The translations under genes and the position numbers were made by a program. The notes under the pieces were generated by a model. It had not been told where the DNA came from, ran no database searches, and saw only the letters and a list, made by a program, of their open reading frames with translations. Shown here in pieces: positions 26,353 to 35,532 of a stretch of 64,000 nucleotides of DNA (positions are counted from its first letter, which is position 1; each line of letters starts with the position of its first letter). Source of the stretch: Paraplanobispora siamensis (GTDB lineage: Bacteria; Actinomycetota; Actinomycetes; Streptosporangiales; Streptosporangiaceae); NCBI RefSeq assembly GCF_016863175.1, contig NZ_BOOJ01000033.1:124001-188000 (forward strand). The letters are read 5' to 3'.

Positions 26353-27233
26353 CGATCCAGCCCGATCCCGCCGCCCGGCCGACGGCGGCGGAGTGCGGAA
26401 CGATCTGCGCCGGCGCCGGCCGCTCCCAGCGGGACATGCGCGAGTGGGCCAAGACCTATCCGGACCTGTTCTCCGCCAAGCCGTTCGACGCCGCCCTGTA
26501 CAGCACGCTCTCACTGGCCATGGCCTTCAGCGGCCCGTGGTTCACCCCCGACCAGCTGCGGATGGCGAACAAGACCTCCCTGTGGGCGTTCGGCCTGGAC
26601 TGGCTGGTCGACTACGCCGCCACCTCGCGGGCCGAGGTGGAGGACATCGCCCGGCGGTGCCTGGACGTGGCGGCCGGCGCCCCGCCCTTCCCCGGCGACG
26701 ACCTCACGCGCATGCTCGCCGACGTCCGCGACGAGCTCGCCGCCTCACCGGCCTTCGCGGCGCTCGGGCCGGTCTGGCGCGACGAGCTCAGGTGCATGCT
26801 GGAGGGGATGCTCGCGGAGTGGCGCTGGAAGGCCGACGGGGTCACGCCGACCCTGGACGAATATCTCGACAACGCCGACAACCTGGGCTTCTCCTTCGCC
26901 TTCACCGCCCACTGGATCCACGTCACCGGTCAGGACCCGGTCGCCGGCATCGGACCGCTGCGCGAGGCGGGCCGGGCCGTGCAGCGGGTCATCCGCCTCC
27001 TCAACGACCTGGGCACCTACGAGCGGGACGTCGCCTGGGGCGACCTCAACGCCCTGCTGCTGGGCGCCGGCCGCGAGGAGGTGGAGCGGCGGGTCGCCGA
27101 GCTCGCCGCCGGGGCCCGCGAGCTGCTCGCCCCGCTGCGCGGCGCCCACCCGGGACTGGCCGCCTACATGGAGCGGCAGATGGACTTCTGCGCGGGGTTC
27201 TACCAGGTGGGCGACTACTGGGGGACGCTGTGA
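26349..27233 (+). CDS. class I terpene synthase-like protein
   Basis: A 294-residue all-helical protein with terpene-synthase features. The aspartate-rich site appears as D84-W-L-V-D88, a DxxxD variant of DDxxD. The second metal motif is N219-D-L-x-T223-x-x-x-D227, where the consensus final Glu is Asp. This class ionises an allylic or copalyl-type diphosphate released by a class II cyclase. Both neighbours are translationally coupled (ATGA before, GTGA after), which supports sequential action with the class II enzyme. The substrate is most likely a bicyclic C20 diphosphate (inference). Confidence 0.82.
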   Translation: MTIQPDPAARPTAAECGTICAGAGRSQRDMREWAKTYPDLFSAKPFDAALYSTLSLAMAFSGPWFTPDQLRMANKTSLWAFGLDWLVDYAATSRAEVEDIARRCLDVAAGAPPFPGDDLTRMLADVRDELAASPAFAALGPVWRDELRCMLEGMLAEWRWKADGVTPTLDEYLDNADNLGFSFAFTAHWIHVTGQDPVAGIGPLREAGRAVQRVIRLLNDLGTYERDVAWGDLNALLLGAGREEVERRVAELAAGARELLAPLRGAHPGLAAYMERQMDFCAGFYQVGDYWGTL

Positions 27234-29077
27234 GCCGTACGGGCCTGCCCGTCGGATCCACCGATGCCCCGGTCCGGCCGTCCGCGCCTGCCGGGGCGCC
27301 CGGATCGGAGGCTCCGCCGGGGGCGGGCGGTCCGAGGACTGACGTGGTCGCGGAGGCGGGCGGACCGGGAGCCGGCGTGGTCGCGGAGGCCCGGGAGCTG
27401 GTGGCCGGGCTGCTGGCCGAGCCCTGGGGCCGGGTGTCGGCCTCGCCGTACGAGACGGGCCGGGTGGTGAGCCTGGCCCCGTGGCTGGCGGGCCACGCCG
27501 GCCGGGTCGACTACCTGCTCGACGCCCAGCGCGCGGACGGCGCCTGGGGCCCGCCCGGCGGGTACGCCCTGGTGCCCACCCTGAGCGCGGTCGAGGCGCT
27601 GCTGGCCGAGCTGCGGCGCGAGGCCTCCCACGCCGATCCCGGACTCCTGGCCAAGGCCGCCGCCCGCGGGCTGGAAGCCCTCCAGGAGGGACCGTACGGC
27701 GGCACGCCCCTGCCGGACCTGCCGGCGATCGAGCTGATCGTGCCGTCCCTGCTGGACTTGATCGAAGGCCACCTCGAGGCCGGGCTGCCCGGCGAGGGCC
27801 GTCCCGGGGGCCGTGGACCGGAGCTGCCGCCGGGCATGGGCAAGGCCAGGCTGACGTCGGTCCGGGCCCTGCTGGCCTCCGGCGCGGCGGTCCCGCAGAA
27901 GCTGGTGCACGCACTGGAGATCGCGGGCCACGAGGCGGCGGCCGCCTGCGGGGTCGCCCCCACCCCGATGCCCGGCGCGATGGCGGCCGTCGGCGCCTCA
28001 CCCGCCGCGAGCGCCGCCTGGCTGGCCGCGCGGTACGGCGCGCGGGAGCAGGCGTCCGTGCACGAGGCCACGCCGTACGGCTCGCAGGATCGGCGGGCGG
28101 CGGACGGTGCCGTACCGGACGGTCCGGAGCGGTCGGAGCGGGAGGCCGCGGTCCGGCGGTATCTGGAGGCGGTGGTGGCGCGCTCCGGCGGGCCGGTGCC
28201 CTGCGCCTTCCCGATCACCCTGTTCGAGCGCGGGTGGACGCTGAGCTGGCTGCGGCGTGCCGGGGTCCCGGTGGACGTGCCGCCCGAGCTGGCGGCGAGC
28301 CTGCGGGAGGCGCTGGCCCCCGAGGGGGCGGCCACCGGGCCGGGGCTGCCGGCCGACGCCGACACCACCTCCGTCGCGCTGCACGCTCTGGCGCTGCTCG
28401 GTGAGCCGCACGAGCCCCGGGGGCTGTGGTCGTTCGAGACGGAGACCCACTTCTGCACCTGGCGCGGGGAGGAGGGGATGTCCCCGACGACCAACGCGCA
28501 CGTCCTGGACGCCTTCGGGGAGTACGTGCGGCGCCGCGGCGGGGAGCCCCGCCACACGGCCGTCGTGGCCAAGCTGTCGGCCTGGCTGCGCGGTCTCCAG
28601 CGGGGTGACGGGAGCTGGCCGGACCGCTGGCACGCCTCGCCGTACTACGCCACGGCCTGCTGCGCGATCGCGCTGCACGAGTTCGGCGGCCCCGAGTCGG
28701 CGGGCGCGGTGGGACGCGCGGTGGACTGGGTGCTCGGCGGTCAGCGTCCGGACGGGTCGTGGGGCCGGTGGGAGGGCACCGCCGAGGAGACCGCCTACGC
28801 GCTGCAGACCCTGCTGCTCACCGGCTCGCCCGCCGGGTCGCCGGCCACGTCGCTCGCGGGAGCGCTCACCGGCGCACCGGCGGGGGACCGGCCGGGGCCG
28901 CGGGATGCCGTGGAGCGCGGGTACCGCCGGCTGCTGGAGCTGCGTGACCGGCAGGCGCCGCCTCTGTGGGTCGACAAGGACCTGTACCTGCCGGTGACGA
29001 TCGTCCGTGCGGCGGTGCTGGGGGCGCTCCATCTGACGGAGCGGACGCTGGCCTTACCAGATTCTGACCCGCTCTGA
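27230..29077 (+). CDS. class II diterpene cyclase-like protein (DxDTT variant)
   Basis: A 615-residue alpha-alpha barrel protein of the squalene-hopene/copalyl-diphosphate cyclase superfamily. The general-acid motif is D376-A-D378-T-T instead of DxDD. QW-type repeats are visible: QRADGAWGP near residue 100, QRGDGSWPD near 457 and QRPDGSWGRW near 505. Residues 1-55 are a Pro/Ala/Gly-rich extension with a short internal repeat (DVVAEA, GVVAEA). Length and motif fit diterpene rather than triterpene cyclases. It probably protonates geranylgeranyl diphosphate. No GGPP synthase lies in the window, so substrate supply is from elsewhere. Confidence 0.85.
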   Translation: MSRTGLPVGSTDAPVRPSAPAGAPGSEAPPGAGGPRTDVVAEAGGPGAGVVAEARELVAGLLAEPWGRVSASPYETGRVVSLAPWLAGHAGRVDYLLDAQRADGAWGPPGGYALVPTLSAVEALLAELRREASHADPGLLAKAAARGLEALQEGPYGGTPLPDLPAIELIVPSLLDLIEGHLEAGLPGEGRPGGRGPELPPGMGKARLTSVRALLASGAAVPQKLVHALEIAGHEAAAACGVAPTPMPGAMAAVGASPAASAAWLAARYGAREQASVHEATPYGSQDRRAADGAVPDGPERSEREAAVRRYLEAVVARSGGPVPCAFPITLFERGWTLSWLRRAGVPVDVPPELAASLREALAPEGAATGPGLPADADTTSVALHALALLGEPHEPRGLWSFETETHFCTWRGEEGMSPTTNAHVLDAFGEYVRRRGGEPRHTAVVAKLSAWLRGLQRGDGSWPDRWHASPYYATACCAIALHEFGGPESAGAVGRAVDWVLGGQRPDGSWGRWEGTAEETAYALQTLLLTGSPAGSPATSLAGALTGAPAGDRPGPRDAVERGYRRLLELRDRQAPPLWVDKDLYLPVTIVRAAVLGALHLTERTLALPDSDPL

Positions 29078-29132
29078 AAATCCACCGTAAACCTACAAAA
29101 GGGACAGAAGGCATCATTCATTCCCCTCTGCC

Positions 29133-29161
29133 TTGAGTGTGTTTATGGACATTGCTAGGGT
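29133..29161 (+). promoter_or_regulatory. sigma-70-type promoter for the conservon
   Basis: TTGAGT (29133-29138) and TAGGGT (29156-29161) are spaced exactly 17 bp. They lie about 115 bp upstream of the sensor-kinase ATG. A perfect palindrome GGGATATCCC (29178-29187) sits about 17 bp downstream of the -10, near or just after the expected start point, and may be an operator. Confidence 0.5.
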
Positions 29162-29273
29162 TCGGCGGGTGTGAGGTGGGATATCCCGCTGAGCCGTGAC
29201 TTGTGTTGGCTATTCGGCACATTTGCCGATTGCTGAAATTGCTCGCTCTTTTCCTGTTCTCGGGGTGGATGCC

Positions 29274-31871
29274 ATGCGCTTGCGCAACGCGCGCTTGCGG
29301 ACCAAGGTCACGGCGCTTCTGGTGTCACTCACCGCACTCTGGGCATTCACCGCCTGGGTAACCGTCCGTGACGGTGTGAACATGCTGGGCGTGGCCACGC
29401 TCAACTCCGATGTGGCCGAGCCCGGCGAGCGGCTCATCGTCGAACTGCAGGCCGAGCGCAGACTCACCGCGATCATGCTCGGCGAGCCGGGAACGGAGGC
29501 CCGGTCGGAGGCGCTGACCGCTCAGCGCAAACGCACCAACGAGGCCGGCGCCGACTTCCGCAGGCGCACCTCCTCCAACGGCGTGGAGTTGCTGGGGAGC
29601 GCGGCCCTCGATCGCCGCATCGCCGAGACCATCCGGTTGCTGGACGGCCTGGAGGCCATGCGAAAGGCGATCGACGACGGCCGCGCGGACCGCACCCGGA
29701 CGATCGCGGCGTTCACCGGCGTCGTCGACGCCGTCTTCCGCGTCTACGACTCGCTGGCCACGCTGGACGACGACGAACTCGCCAAGGACACCCGGACGCT
29801 CATCACGATGAACCGGGCCCGTGACATGCTGGCCCAGGAGGACGCCCTGGTGATGGGCGCCCTGACCGCCGGACGGTTCAGCGACGACGACCGCGTCCGC
29901 TTCACGCAGATCGTCGGCACCCGGCGCTTCATGCTCGGCCAGGCGGTGGCGGAGCTGCCGGCCGCCGACCAGGACGCCTACCGCAAGATGGCCGACAGCC
30001 AGCAGTTCGTCCGGCTGGCCGCCATGGAGGACCTGCTCATCGAGAACCGGAACGCGGTGGCGCTCGGGCTGGTCGACGCGGTCAAGTGGAGCGGCGACGC
30101 CCAGCCCGCGCTGTCGAGGTTCGCGCAGACCGTGCTCACCGCCGGCAGCGGCGTGGTGGAGCGCGCCGTGCCGGTGGCCACCGGCGTCATCGTCCGGCTC
30201 GTGCTCGCCGGCGGCCTGGGCCTGGTCGCCGTCATCGCCTCGGTCGTCCTGGCCATCACCACCGCCCGCGCACTGGTCCAGCAGCTGGAGAAGCTGCGGA
30301 CCGCGGCCTGGGAGCTGGCCGACAAGCGGCTGCCCGGCGTGGTGGACCGCATCGGCCACGGCGAGCACGTGGACGTGGCCGCCGAGGCGCCGCCGCTGGA
30401 GTTCGGCGACGACCAGATCGGCCAGGTCGGCAGGGCCTTCAACGCCGTCCAGCAGACCGCGATCAAGGTGGCCGCCGAGCAGGCCCAGCTCCGGCGCGAC
30501 ATCGCCGACATCCTGCGCAACCTCGCCCGCCGCACCCAGGGCCTCGTGCACCGCCAGCTGAACGTGCTGGACGCCATGGAGCGGCGCGAGCAGGACCCGC
30601 AGGAGCTGCGGGACCTGTTCCGGCTGGACCACCTGGCCACCCGCATGCGCCGCTACGCGGAGAACCTCCTCGTCCTGTCGGGGGCGGCCCCGGGCCGCGC
30701 CTGGCGGGAGGCGGTCCCGATGCTCGACGTGGTGCGCGGCGCACTGGCCGAGATCGAGGACTACACCCGGGTGGACGTGCTGCCCATGGGCGAGGTGTCG
30801 CTGGACGGCCGGGCCGTCGGCGACGTCATCCACCTGGTGGCCGAACTGGTCGAGAACGCCGCCTCCTTCTCGCCGCCCTACACGACGGTCAAGGTCAGCG
30901 GGAGCGTCGTGGCCCACGGGTACGCGGTGGAGATCGAGGACCGGGGCCTGGGCATGGGCCCGCAGGACATCGCCGCGGCCAACGAGCGCATCGCCAACCC
31001 GCCGGAGCTCAAGCTGTCGGGCAACGCCCGCCTGGGACTGTACGTGGTCAGCCGCCTGGCCGAACGGCACGGCATCAGGGTGACGTTCAAGGCCTCGCCG
31101 TACGGCGGCACGACCGTCATCGTCCTGATCCCGCAGGGGCTGATCAGCGACGGCGGCGTCCCCGCCGGAGAGGGCGTCCCCGGCACGCGGCCCGCGGAGC
31201 CGGCCGTGGCCGCCGCCCGCGCGGAGACCCTCCGGACCCACGCGGACGCCGCCCACGCCCGTCCGGCGGTCGCGGAAGGAGTCCGTCCGGCGGTCGGGGA
31301 GGGCGCCCGTACGGCGCTCGCCCAGCCGCCCCCGCAGCCCGCCGAGGTGCCCGGCCGGGCCCCGCACCCGCACCCGGGCACGGGCACGGCGCCGGCGTAC
31401 GTGAGGCCGGAGGCGCCGATGACCACGGCGTCGGTGAATTCGGAGGTGCCGGCGATGACGGCGCACGTGAACCCGCAGACGCCGATGGCCACGGCGCACG
31501 TGGGCCCGGAGGGGCCGGCGGCGTCCGGGCCCGCTCCCGGGCCGGTCCAGGGAGGGAACGTGAGCGCGGAGTCCGTACCGGCGCCACCGGCGTCGGCGCC
31601 GTCGATCATGCCGGTGCCCGACACCAGCCACACCCCCGGCGGCCTGCCGAGGCGCGTGCCCCAGACCCACCTCGCCGAGCCCCTGCGCGAGCAGGAGGCC
31701 GTGCCCCCGCCGGCGCAGGAGGAGGGCGGGGACGACGACGAGCGCTCGCCGGAGGAGATCCGCGCGGCCTTCTCCTCCTTCCAGGCCGGCACCCGCCGGG
31801 GCCGCTCCGAGGCGGCGCAGCTGCTGATCGAGGGGGGTGACCGCGCGCAGGACGATCGGCCACCCATGTGA
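29274..31871 (+). CDS. conservon sensor histidine kinase-like protein (CvnA type, NIT domain)
   Basis: An 865-residue membrane sensor. Helix 1 lies near residues 10-30, followed by a nitrate/nitrite-sensing (NIT) type extracellular helical domain, helix 2 near 305-328, a HAMP-like linker, a dimerisation region (ARRTQGLVHRQLNVLDAMER) and an ATPase domain with N-box LVENAASFSPPY, G1 EIEDRGLGMG and G2 ARLGLYVVSRL. The last 200 residues are disordered and carry three 11-residue repeats (SVNSEVPAMTA, HVNPQTPMATA, HVGPEGPAASG). CvnA proteins are thought to act with the GTPase rather than a response regulator. The ATG 29274 is the best supported of several starts. Confidence 0.9.
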   Translation: MRLRNARLRTKVTALLVSLTALWAFTAWVTVRDGVNMLGVATLNSDVAEPGERLIVELQAERRLTAIMLGEPGTEARSEALTAQRKRTNEAGADFRRRTSSNGVELLGSAALDRRIAETIRLLDGLEAMRKAIDDGRADRTRTIAAFTGVVDAVFRVYDSLATLDDDELAKDTRTLITMNRARDMLAQEDALVMGALTAGRFSDDDRVRFTQIVGTRRFMLGQAVAELPAADQDAYRKMADSQQFVRLAAMEDLLIENRNAVALGLVDAVKWSGDAQPALSRFAQTVLTAGSGVVERAVPVATGVIVRLVLAGGLGLVAVIASVVLAITTARALVQQLEKLRTAAWELADKRLPGVVDRIGHGEHVDVAAEAPPLEFGDDQIGQVGRAFNAVQQTAIKVAAEQAQLRRDIADILRNLARRTQGLVHRQLNVLDAMERREQDPQELRDLFRLDHLATRMRRYAENLLVLSGAAPGRAWREAVPMLDVVRGALAEIEDYTRVDVLPMGEVSLDGRAVGDVIHLVAELVENAASFSPPYTTVKVSGSVVAHGYAVEIEDRGLGMGPQDIAAANERIANPPELKLSGNARLGLYVVSRLAERHGIRVTFKASPYGGTTVIVLIPQGLISDGGVPAGEGVPGTRPAEPAVAAARAETLRTHADAAHARPAVAEGVRPAVGEGARTALAQPPPQPAEVPGRAPHPHPGTGTAPAYVRPEAPMTTASVNSEVPAMTAHVNPQTPMATAHVGPEGPAASGPAPGPVQGGNVSAESVPAPPASAPSIMPVPDTSHTPGGLPRRVPQTHLAEPLREQEAVPPPAQEEGGDDDERSPEEIRAAFSSFQAGTRRGRSEAAQLLIEGGDRAQDDRPPM

Positions 31872-31959
31872 CCCCGGACGATGATCGCGATTCGCGCACG
31901 AGACCCCGCGCCGACGAGCCGCCGGAACCCGGTGGCGGCCGGCAGAAAGAGGACAACGA

Positions 31960-32391
31960 GTGGTGCAGGGAACAGGACCCGCCACCGATCTGGCCTGGTT
32001 GCTGGACGACCTGGTCACACGCGTGACGGAAGCCGAGCACGGAATCGTCTTCTCCACCGACGGCCTGCTGATGGCGGCCTCGGCGGGACTCGACCCCGCC
32101 GACGCCGAGCACCTGGCCGCGGTCGGCTCGGCCATCCAGAGCCTGGGCAGGGGGGTCAGCGACCGGGTCAGGGGCGGCGCGGTGCGCCAGACCATCATCG
32201 AGATGCGCTCGGCGTACCTGATCGTGTCCACCGCGGGCAAGGGCGCCTGCCTGGCGGTGCTCTGCGCGGACGACGCCGACGTCGGCCTCGTCGCCTACGA
32301 GATGGCCATGCTCGTCACCCGGGTCGGCCAGTACCTCACCTCGCCCGCACGGACGGCGGGCTCCGCCGACGGGGGCGACGCTCTGCGATGA
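31960..32391 (+). CDS. roadblock/LC7 domain protein (CvnB type)
   Basis: A 143-residue single roadblock/LC7 domain, beginning DLAWLLDDLVTRVTEAEHGIVFSTDGLLMAAS, the standard CvnB opening. Roadblock proteins bind and regulate MglA-like GTPases. It starts with GTG 88 bp after the sensor kinase, behind AAAGAGGA, and overlaps the DUF742 gene by ATGA. The gene order A-B-C-D matches streptomycete conservons, in which CvnB contacts both kinase and GTPase (known for the family). Confidence 0.92.
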   Translation: MVQGTGPATDLAWLLDDLVTRVTEAEHGIVFSTDGLLMAASAGLDPADAEHLAAVGSAIQSLGRGVSDRVRGGAVRQTIIEMRSAYLIVSTAGKGACLAVLCADDADVGLVAYEMAMLVTRVGQYLTSPARTAGSADGGDALR

Positions 32392-32774
32392 ACCCTCGCG
32401 ACGAGCATCCCGACGCCCAGTGGATCGGCGAGGAGGCGGGACCGATCGTCCGGCCGTACGTCCTCACCCGCGGCCGGACCGAGCCCACCCGCGGCCGGTT
32501 CGACCTCATCACCCTGGCGGTCACCGTCCGCGCCCCGTCCCCCGGGGAGCTGGGCGTGACTCCGGAGTGCCACGCCATCCTGCGCCTGTGCCGGCAGCCG
32601 CAGTCGGTGGCGGAGATCGCGGCGCACGTCGACCTCCCGGCGGGCACCGTCCGCGTCCTGCTCAGCGACCTGCTCGACCACGGGCTCGTCACCCTGCAAG
32701 AACCACAGTCGGAGACGGACATGCAAGACGAGAGGATGTACAGGGCGGTGCTCGATGGACTCCGTGCGCTCTAG
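32388..32774 (+). CDS. DUF742 protein (CvnC type)
   Basis: A 128-residue DUF742 protein: an N-terminal segment GPIVRPYVLTRGRTEPT and a C-terminal winged-helix-like part (PQSVAEIAAHVDLPAGTVRVLLSDLLDHGLV). The helix-turn-helix shape suggests nucleic-acid or protein binding; family function is unresolved. The ATG overlaps the previous stop, and its end overlaps the GTPase start by 20 bp, so all three are tightly coupled. Confidence 0.92.
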   Translation: MNPRDEHPDAQWIGEEAGPIVRPYVLTRGRTEPTRGRFDLITLAVTVRAPSPGELGVTPECHAILRLCRQPQSVAEIAAHVDLPAGTVRVLLSDLLDHGLVTLQEPQSETDMQDERMYRAVLDGLRAL

Positions 32775-33381
32775 CCGCGCCGCCGGGCAGGCGGTCCTGC
32801 CCAAGGCGATCAAGATCCTGGTCGCCGGGGGCTTCGGGGCGGGCAAGACCACCCTGGTCGGCGCGGTCTCCGAGATCGAGCCGCTGCGCACCGAGGAGAC
32901 GCTGACGGACCGCAGCGTCGGCGTCGACGACCTGTCGGGCGTGGAGGGCAAGGCCACCACGACCGTCGCGATGGACTTCGGCCGCATCACCATCGGCGAC
33001 GCCTACCGCCTCTACCTGTTCGGCACCCCGGGCCAGGAGCGCTTCTGGTTCCTCTGGGACGAGCTGGCGCTGGGCGCGCTGGGCGCGGTCGTGCTGGCCG
33101 ACACCCGCAGGCTGGCCGACTGCTTCCCCTCCCTGGACTACTTCGAGCGCCGGCAGACGCCCTTCATCGTGGCGGTGAACTGCTTCGACGGCGCCCGCCG
33201 CTACGACCTGGACGAGGTACGGCTCGGGCTGACCCTCCCTCCCGACGTCCCGGTCATGCTCTGCGACGCGCGCAGGCGGGCCTCCGGCAAGGACGTCCTC
33301 ATCACCCTGGTGGAGCACGCGATGAAGGTGCGGCTCGGCAAATCCCCCTCCGGCCCGGGGCAGCTGGAGACCATCAAGTAG
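32755..33381 (+). CDS. small Ras-like GTPase (CvnD type)
   Basis: A 208-residue MglA/CvnD-type GTPase. Walker A is VAGGFGAGKTTLVGAV (about residues 24-39), followed by a switch-I region with the TTTVAMDFGRI stretch, G3 as FGTPGQERF and a base-specificity region VAVNCFDGA where the usual NKxD is NCFD. The last gene of the conservon, it begins inside the DUF742 gene (20-bp overlap). It is the probable output switch of the sensor kinase/roadblock module. Confidence 0.93.
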   Translation: MDSVRSSRAAGQAVLPKAIKILVAGGFGAGKTTLVGAVSEIEPLRTEETLTDRSVGVDDLSGVEGKATTTVAMDFGRITIGDAYRLYLFGTPGQERFWFLWDELALGALGAVVLADTRRLADCFPSLDYFERRQTPFIVAVNCFDGARRYDLDEVRLGLTLPPDVPVMLCDARRRASGKDVLITLVEHAMKVRLGKSPSGPGQLETIK

Positions 33382-33386
33382 GGATA

Positions 33387-33408
33387 TTTCTCTACCTTGG
33401 TGGAGAAA
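33387..33408. terminator. hairpin after the conservon
   Basis: TTTCTCTACC and GGTGGAGAAA pair over 10 bp with one G-T pair around a 2-nt spacer (33397-33398), starting 5 bp after the GTPase stop. There is no T-run after it, so it may be a weak terminator or a dyad operator for the metallohydrolase gene. Confidence 0.4.
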
Positions 33409-33501
33409 AACACACCCGTCTGACAGGCGGGGTTCTAGCGCTGTGTGTTCGTCATGTCACCATAACGGCGATCATGGAAGGACTGATGCGCGGAGACGCC
33501 C

Positions 33502-35520
33502 ATGTGTGACGATCCGAGTACGTCCCCGGCCATGGCCCGGGCACTGGACGACTATCGCAAGCTGCTGGCGGAGCACGGTGTCACCTGGGGCGAGGACCCC
33601 ATCTTCTATGTGAAGTCCATGGCCACCGACGCCTACCTGATGGGCCCGCGCGACTTCTGGGGCGTGTGCTACGGCATGGCCGCCGCGCGCAACCCGGGCG
33701 CCGACCTCAGGGAGCTGGAGGACGACCTCGCCGCGCTCGACATGGACGAGGTGATCCGCAACGTCCTGGCCGGGGAGGTGCTCGACAACCTCGCGGCGCT
33801 GCGGCTGACCGGGGACGGCGTCAAGCTGGAGGCCAAGGCGCAGGCCGTACTGCCCGGGCGGACCCTGCGCACGGCGCTGCTGATCGACTCGGCCCGCGAG
33901 GAACCGGCGACCGTGCTGGTGGACGGCCGGGCCCACGAGATCGGCCCGCGCGGCGCCCGCCTGGTCGAGGTCACCTCGGCCGCCCGGGTCGTCGCCGACG
34001 GCGAGCCGGTCGACCTCGCGGCCCTGACCCGCCCGGCCGTCCCCGCCCGGCTGCGGCTGCGCGCGGGACTGCCGTGCCGGTGGAGCGTGTACGGCGAGCA
34101 CGGCCAGGGCTGGTACCCCGAGGACGCCCCGCACCGGCGCGACGCCCACGTGCTGCCCTACTTCCACGGCGACGACGTGGTGCTGGAGGTCCCGGCCGAG
34201 CCGCTGACGGTCCGCGTCTCGCGCGGCATGGAGTACGAATCCGCGCAGGCCGAGGTGACGCCCGTCGCGGGGCGGGAGACGCTGGTCGAGCTCGCCCCCC
34301 GGCGGCTCTACGACGCGGCGGCCAAGGGCTGGTACGGCGGGGACATGCACGTCCACCTCAACTGGGCCGGGGACATGGTCGGCACCCCCGCGCTCGCGGC
34401 GGCCATGCAGCACGGCGAGGACCTGCACGTGCTCAACCTGGTGGCCGGGAACGTCTCCTCCGAACGGGTCTACGACGCCGAGGCGCTGGAGCACTGGGCG
34501 GGCCGGGACCTGCCCTGGTCCGACGCCACCCACCTGGCCAGGATCGGCGTCGAGTACCGCAACGACCTGCTCGGCCACTTCTACGCCTTCGGGCCCGGCG
34601 CGCCGCCCTCCCGCTTCCACACCGGCTTCCTGGGCACGGCCGACTGGCCGCCCAACAGCGAGGCCTGCCGGGAGCTGCGCGACCTGGGGGCGATCACCGG
34701 CTACAGCCACCCCTTCCACGTCCCGTTCGCCGAGACCGACGGCCCGGACAAGGTGCTGCTGTGGCGGCGCAACTGCTCCTCCCGGGAGATCGTCGCCGAC
34801 GCGGCGCTGGGCCTCGTCGACAGCCTCGACGTGCTCAACCACTCCTCGGTGGAGGCCACCGCGCTGGTCTACCGGCGCCTGATCGGGGCCGGCAACCGGC
34901 TGGCGGTCACCGCGGGGACCGACAGCATGGTCTCCTTCGCCCGCCGGGGCAGCCAGTCCAGCCCGCCCGGCTGGGAGCGGGTCTACGCCCGGGTGCAGGG
35001 CACGCTCACCGCGGCCTCGTTCGCCGAGGCGGTACGGCGGGGCCGTACCTTCGCCACCACCGGGCCGTGGGTGGAGCTGACCGTGGACGGGCACGGCCCC
35101 GGCGACACGCTGGACGTGCGGCCGGGGGCCCGGGTGACGATCACCGTCAGGACGGTCGGGCCCGAGGTGGAGCGGCTGGAGATCCGCACCGCCGACGGGG
35201 TGTTCGCCGAGGGCTCGGGCGGCTGGCTGACCGTCGAGCTGGCCGTGGACGAGCCGACCTACGTGGTCGCGGTCGTCTGCGGCGGGCCGCACGAGCGCAG
35301 CTTCCACCCCACGGGCGTGCACGCCCACACCAGCCCGGTCTACCTGGATGTGGACGGCCGCCACGTGGCCCGCCCCGAGGACGTCCGCTGGTGCCTGGAG
35401 TGGCTGGACGGGCTGGAGGCGCTGGTCCGCGAGGAGGGCAGGTTCGAGAGCGAGGAGCAGCTCGCCGACCACCTGGCCCTGTACGACCGGGCCCGCGAGG
35501 TCTACCGCGGCCGCCTCTGA
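33502..35520 (+). CDS. CehA/McbA-type PHP metallohydrolase
   Basis: A 672-residue protein. The first 270 residues are a beta-rich N-terminal region. The PHP-fold catalytic part starts with the metal pair in GWYGGDMHVHLNWAGD, followed by YSHPFHVPF and TAGTDSM near residue 470, which supply further metal ligands. CehA/McbA relatives hydrolyse carbamate or phosphoester bonds (carbaryl hydrolase gives the name). There is no signal peptide. The start follows GGAGACGCCC-ATG. No carbamate pathway genes are adjacent, so the substrate is unknown. Confidence 0.82.
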   Translation: MCDDPSTSPAMARALDDYRKLLAEHGVTWGEDPIFYVKSMATDAYLMGPRDFWGVCYGMAAARNPGADLRELEDDLAALDMDEVIRNVLAGEVLDNLAALRLTGDGVKLEAKAQAVLPGRTLRTALLIDSAREEPATVLVDGRAHEIGPRGARLVEVTSAARVVADGEPVDLAALTRPAVPARLRLRAGLPCRWSVYGEHGQGWYPEDAPHRRDAHVLPYFHGDDVVLEVPAEPLTVRVSRGMEYESAQAEVTPVAGRETLVELAPRRLYDAAAKGWYGGDMHVHLNWAGDMVGTPALAAAMQHGEDLHVLNLVAGNVSSERVYDAEALEHWAGRDLPWSDATHLARIGVEYRNDLLGHFYAFGPGAPPSRFHTGFLGTADWPPNSEACRELRDLGAITGYSHPFHVPFAETDGPDKVLLWRRNCSSREIVADAALGLVDSLDVLNHSSVEATALVYRRLIGAGNRLAVTAGTDSMVSFARRGSQSSPPGWERVYARVQGTLTAASFAEAVRRGRTFATTGPWVELTVDGHGPGDTLDVRPGARVTITVRTVGPEVERLEIRTADGVFAEGSGGWLTVELAVDEPTYVVAVVCGGPHERSFHPTGVHAHTSPVYLDVDGRHVARPEDVRWCLEWLDGLEALVREEGRFESEEQLADHLALYDRAREVYRGRL

Positions 35521-35532
35521 CATGATCGCCCG

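Noticed and set aside
29325-32240. A 971-codon open frame antisense to the conservon kinase
   Set aside because: Its composition mirrors the third-position GC bias of the sense gene, it shows no domain motif, and the sense strand has clear NIT/ATPase features.
32580-32700. DUF742 winged-helix as an independent DNA-binding regulator
   Set aside because: Its place and overlaps show it is the CvnC member of the conservon, not a separate regulator.
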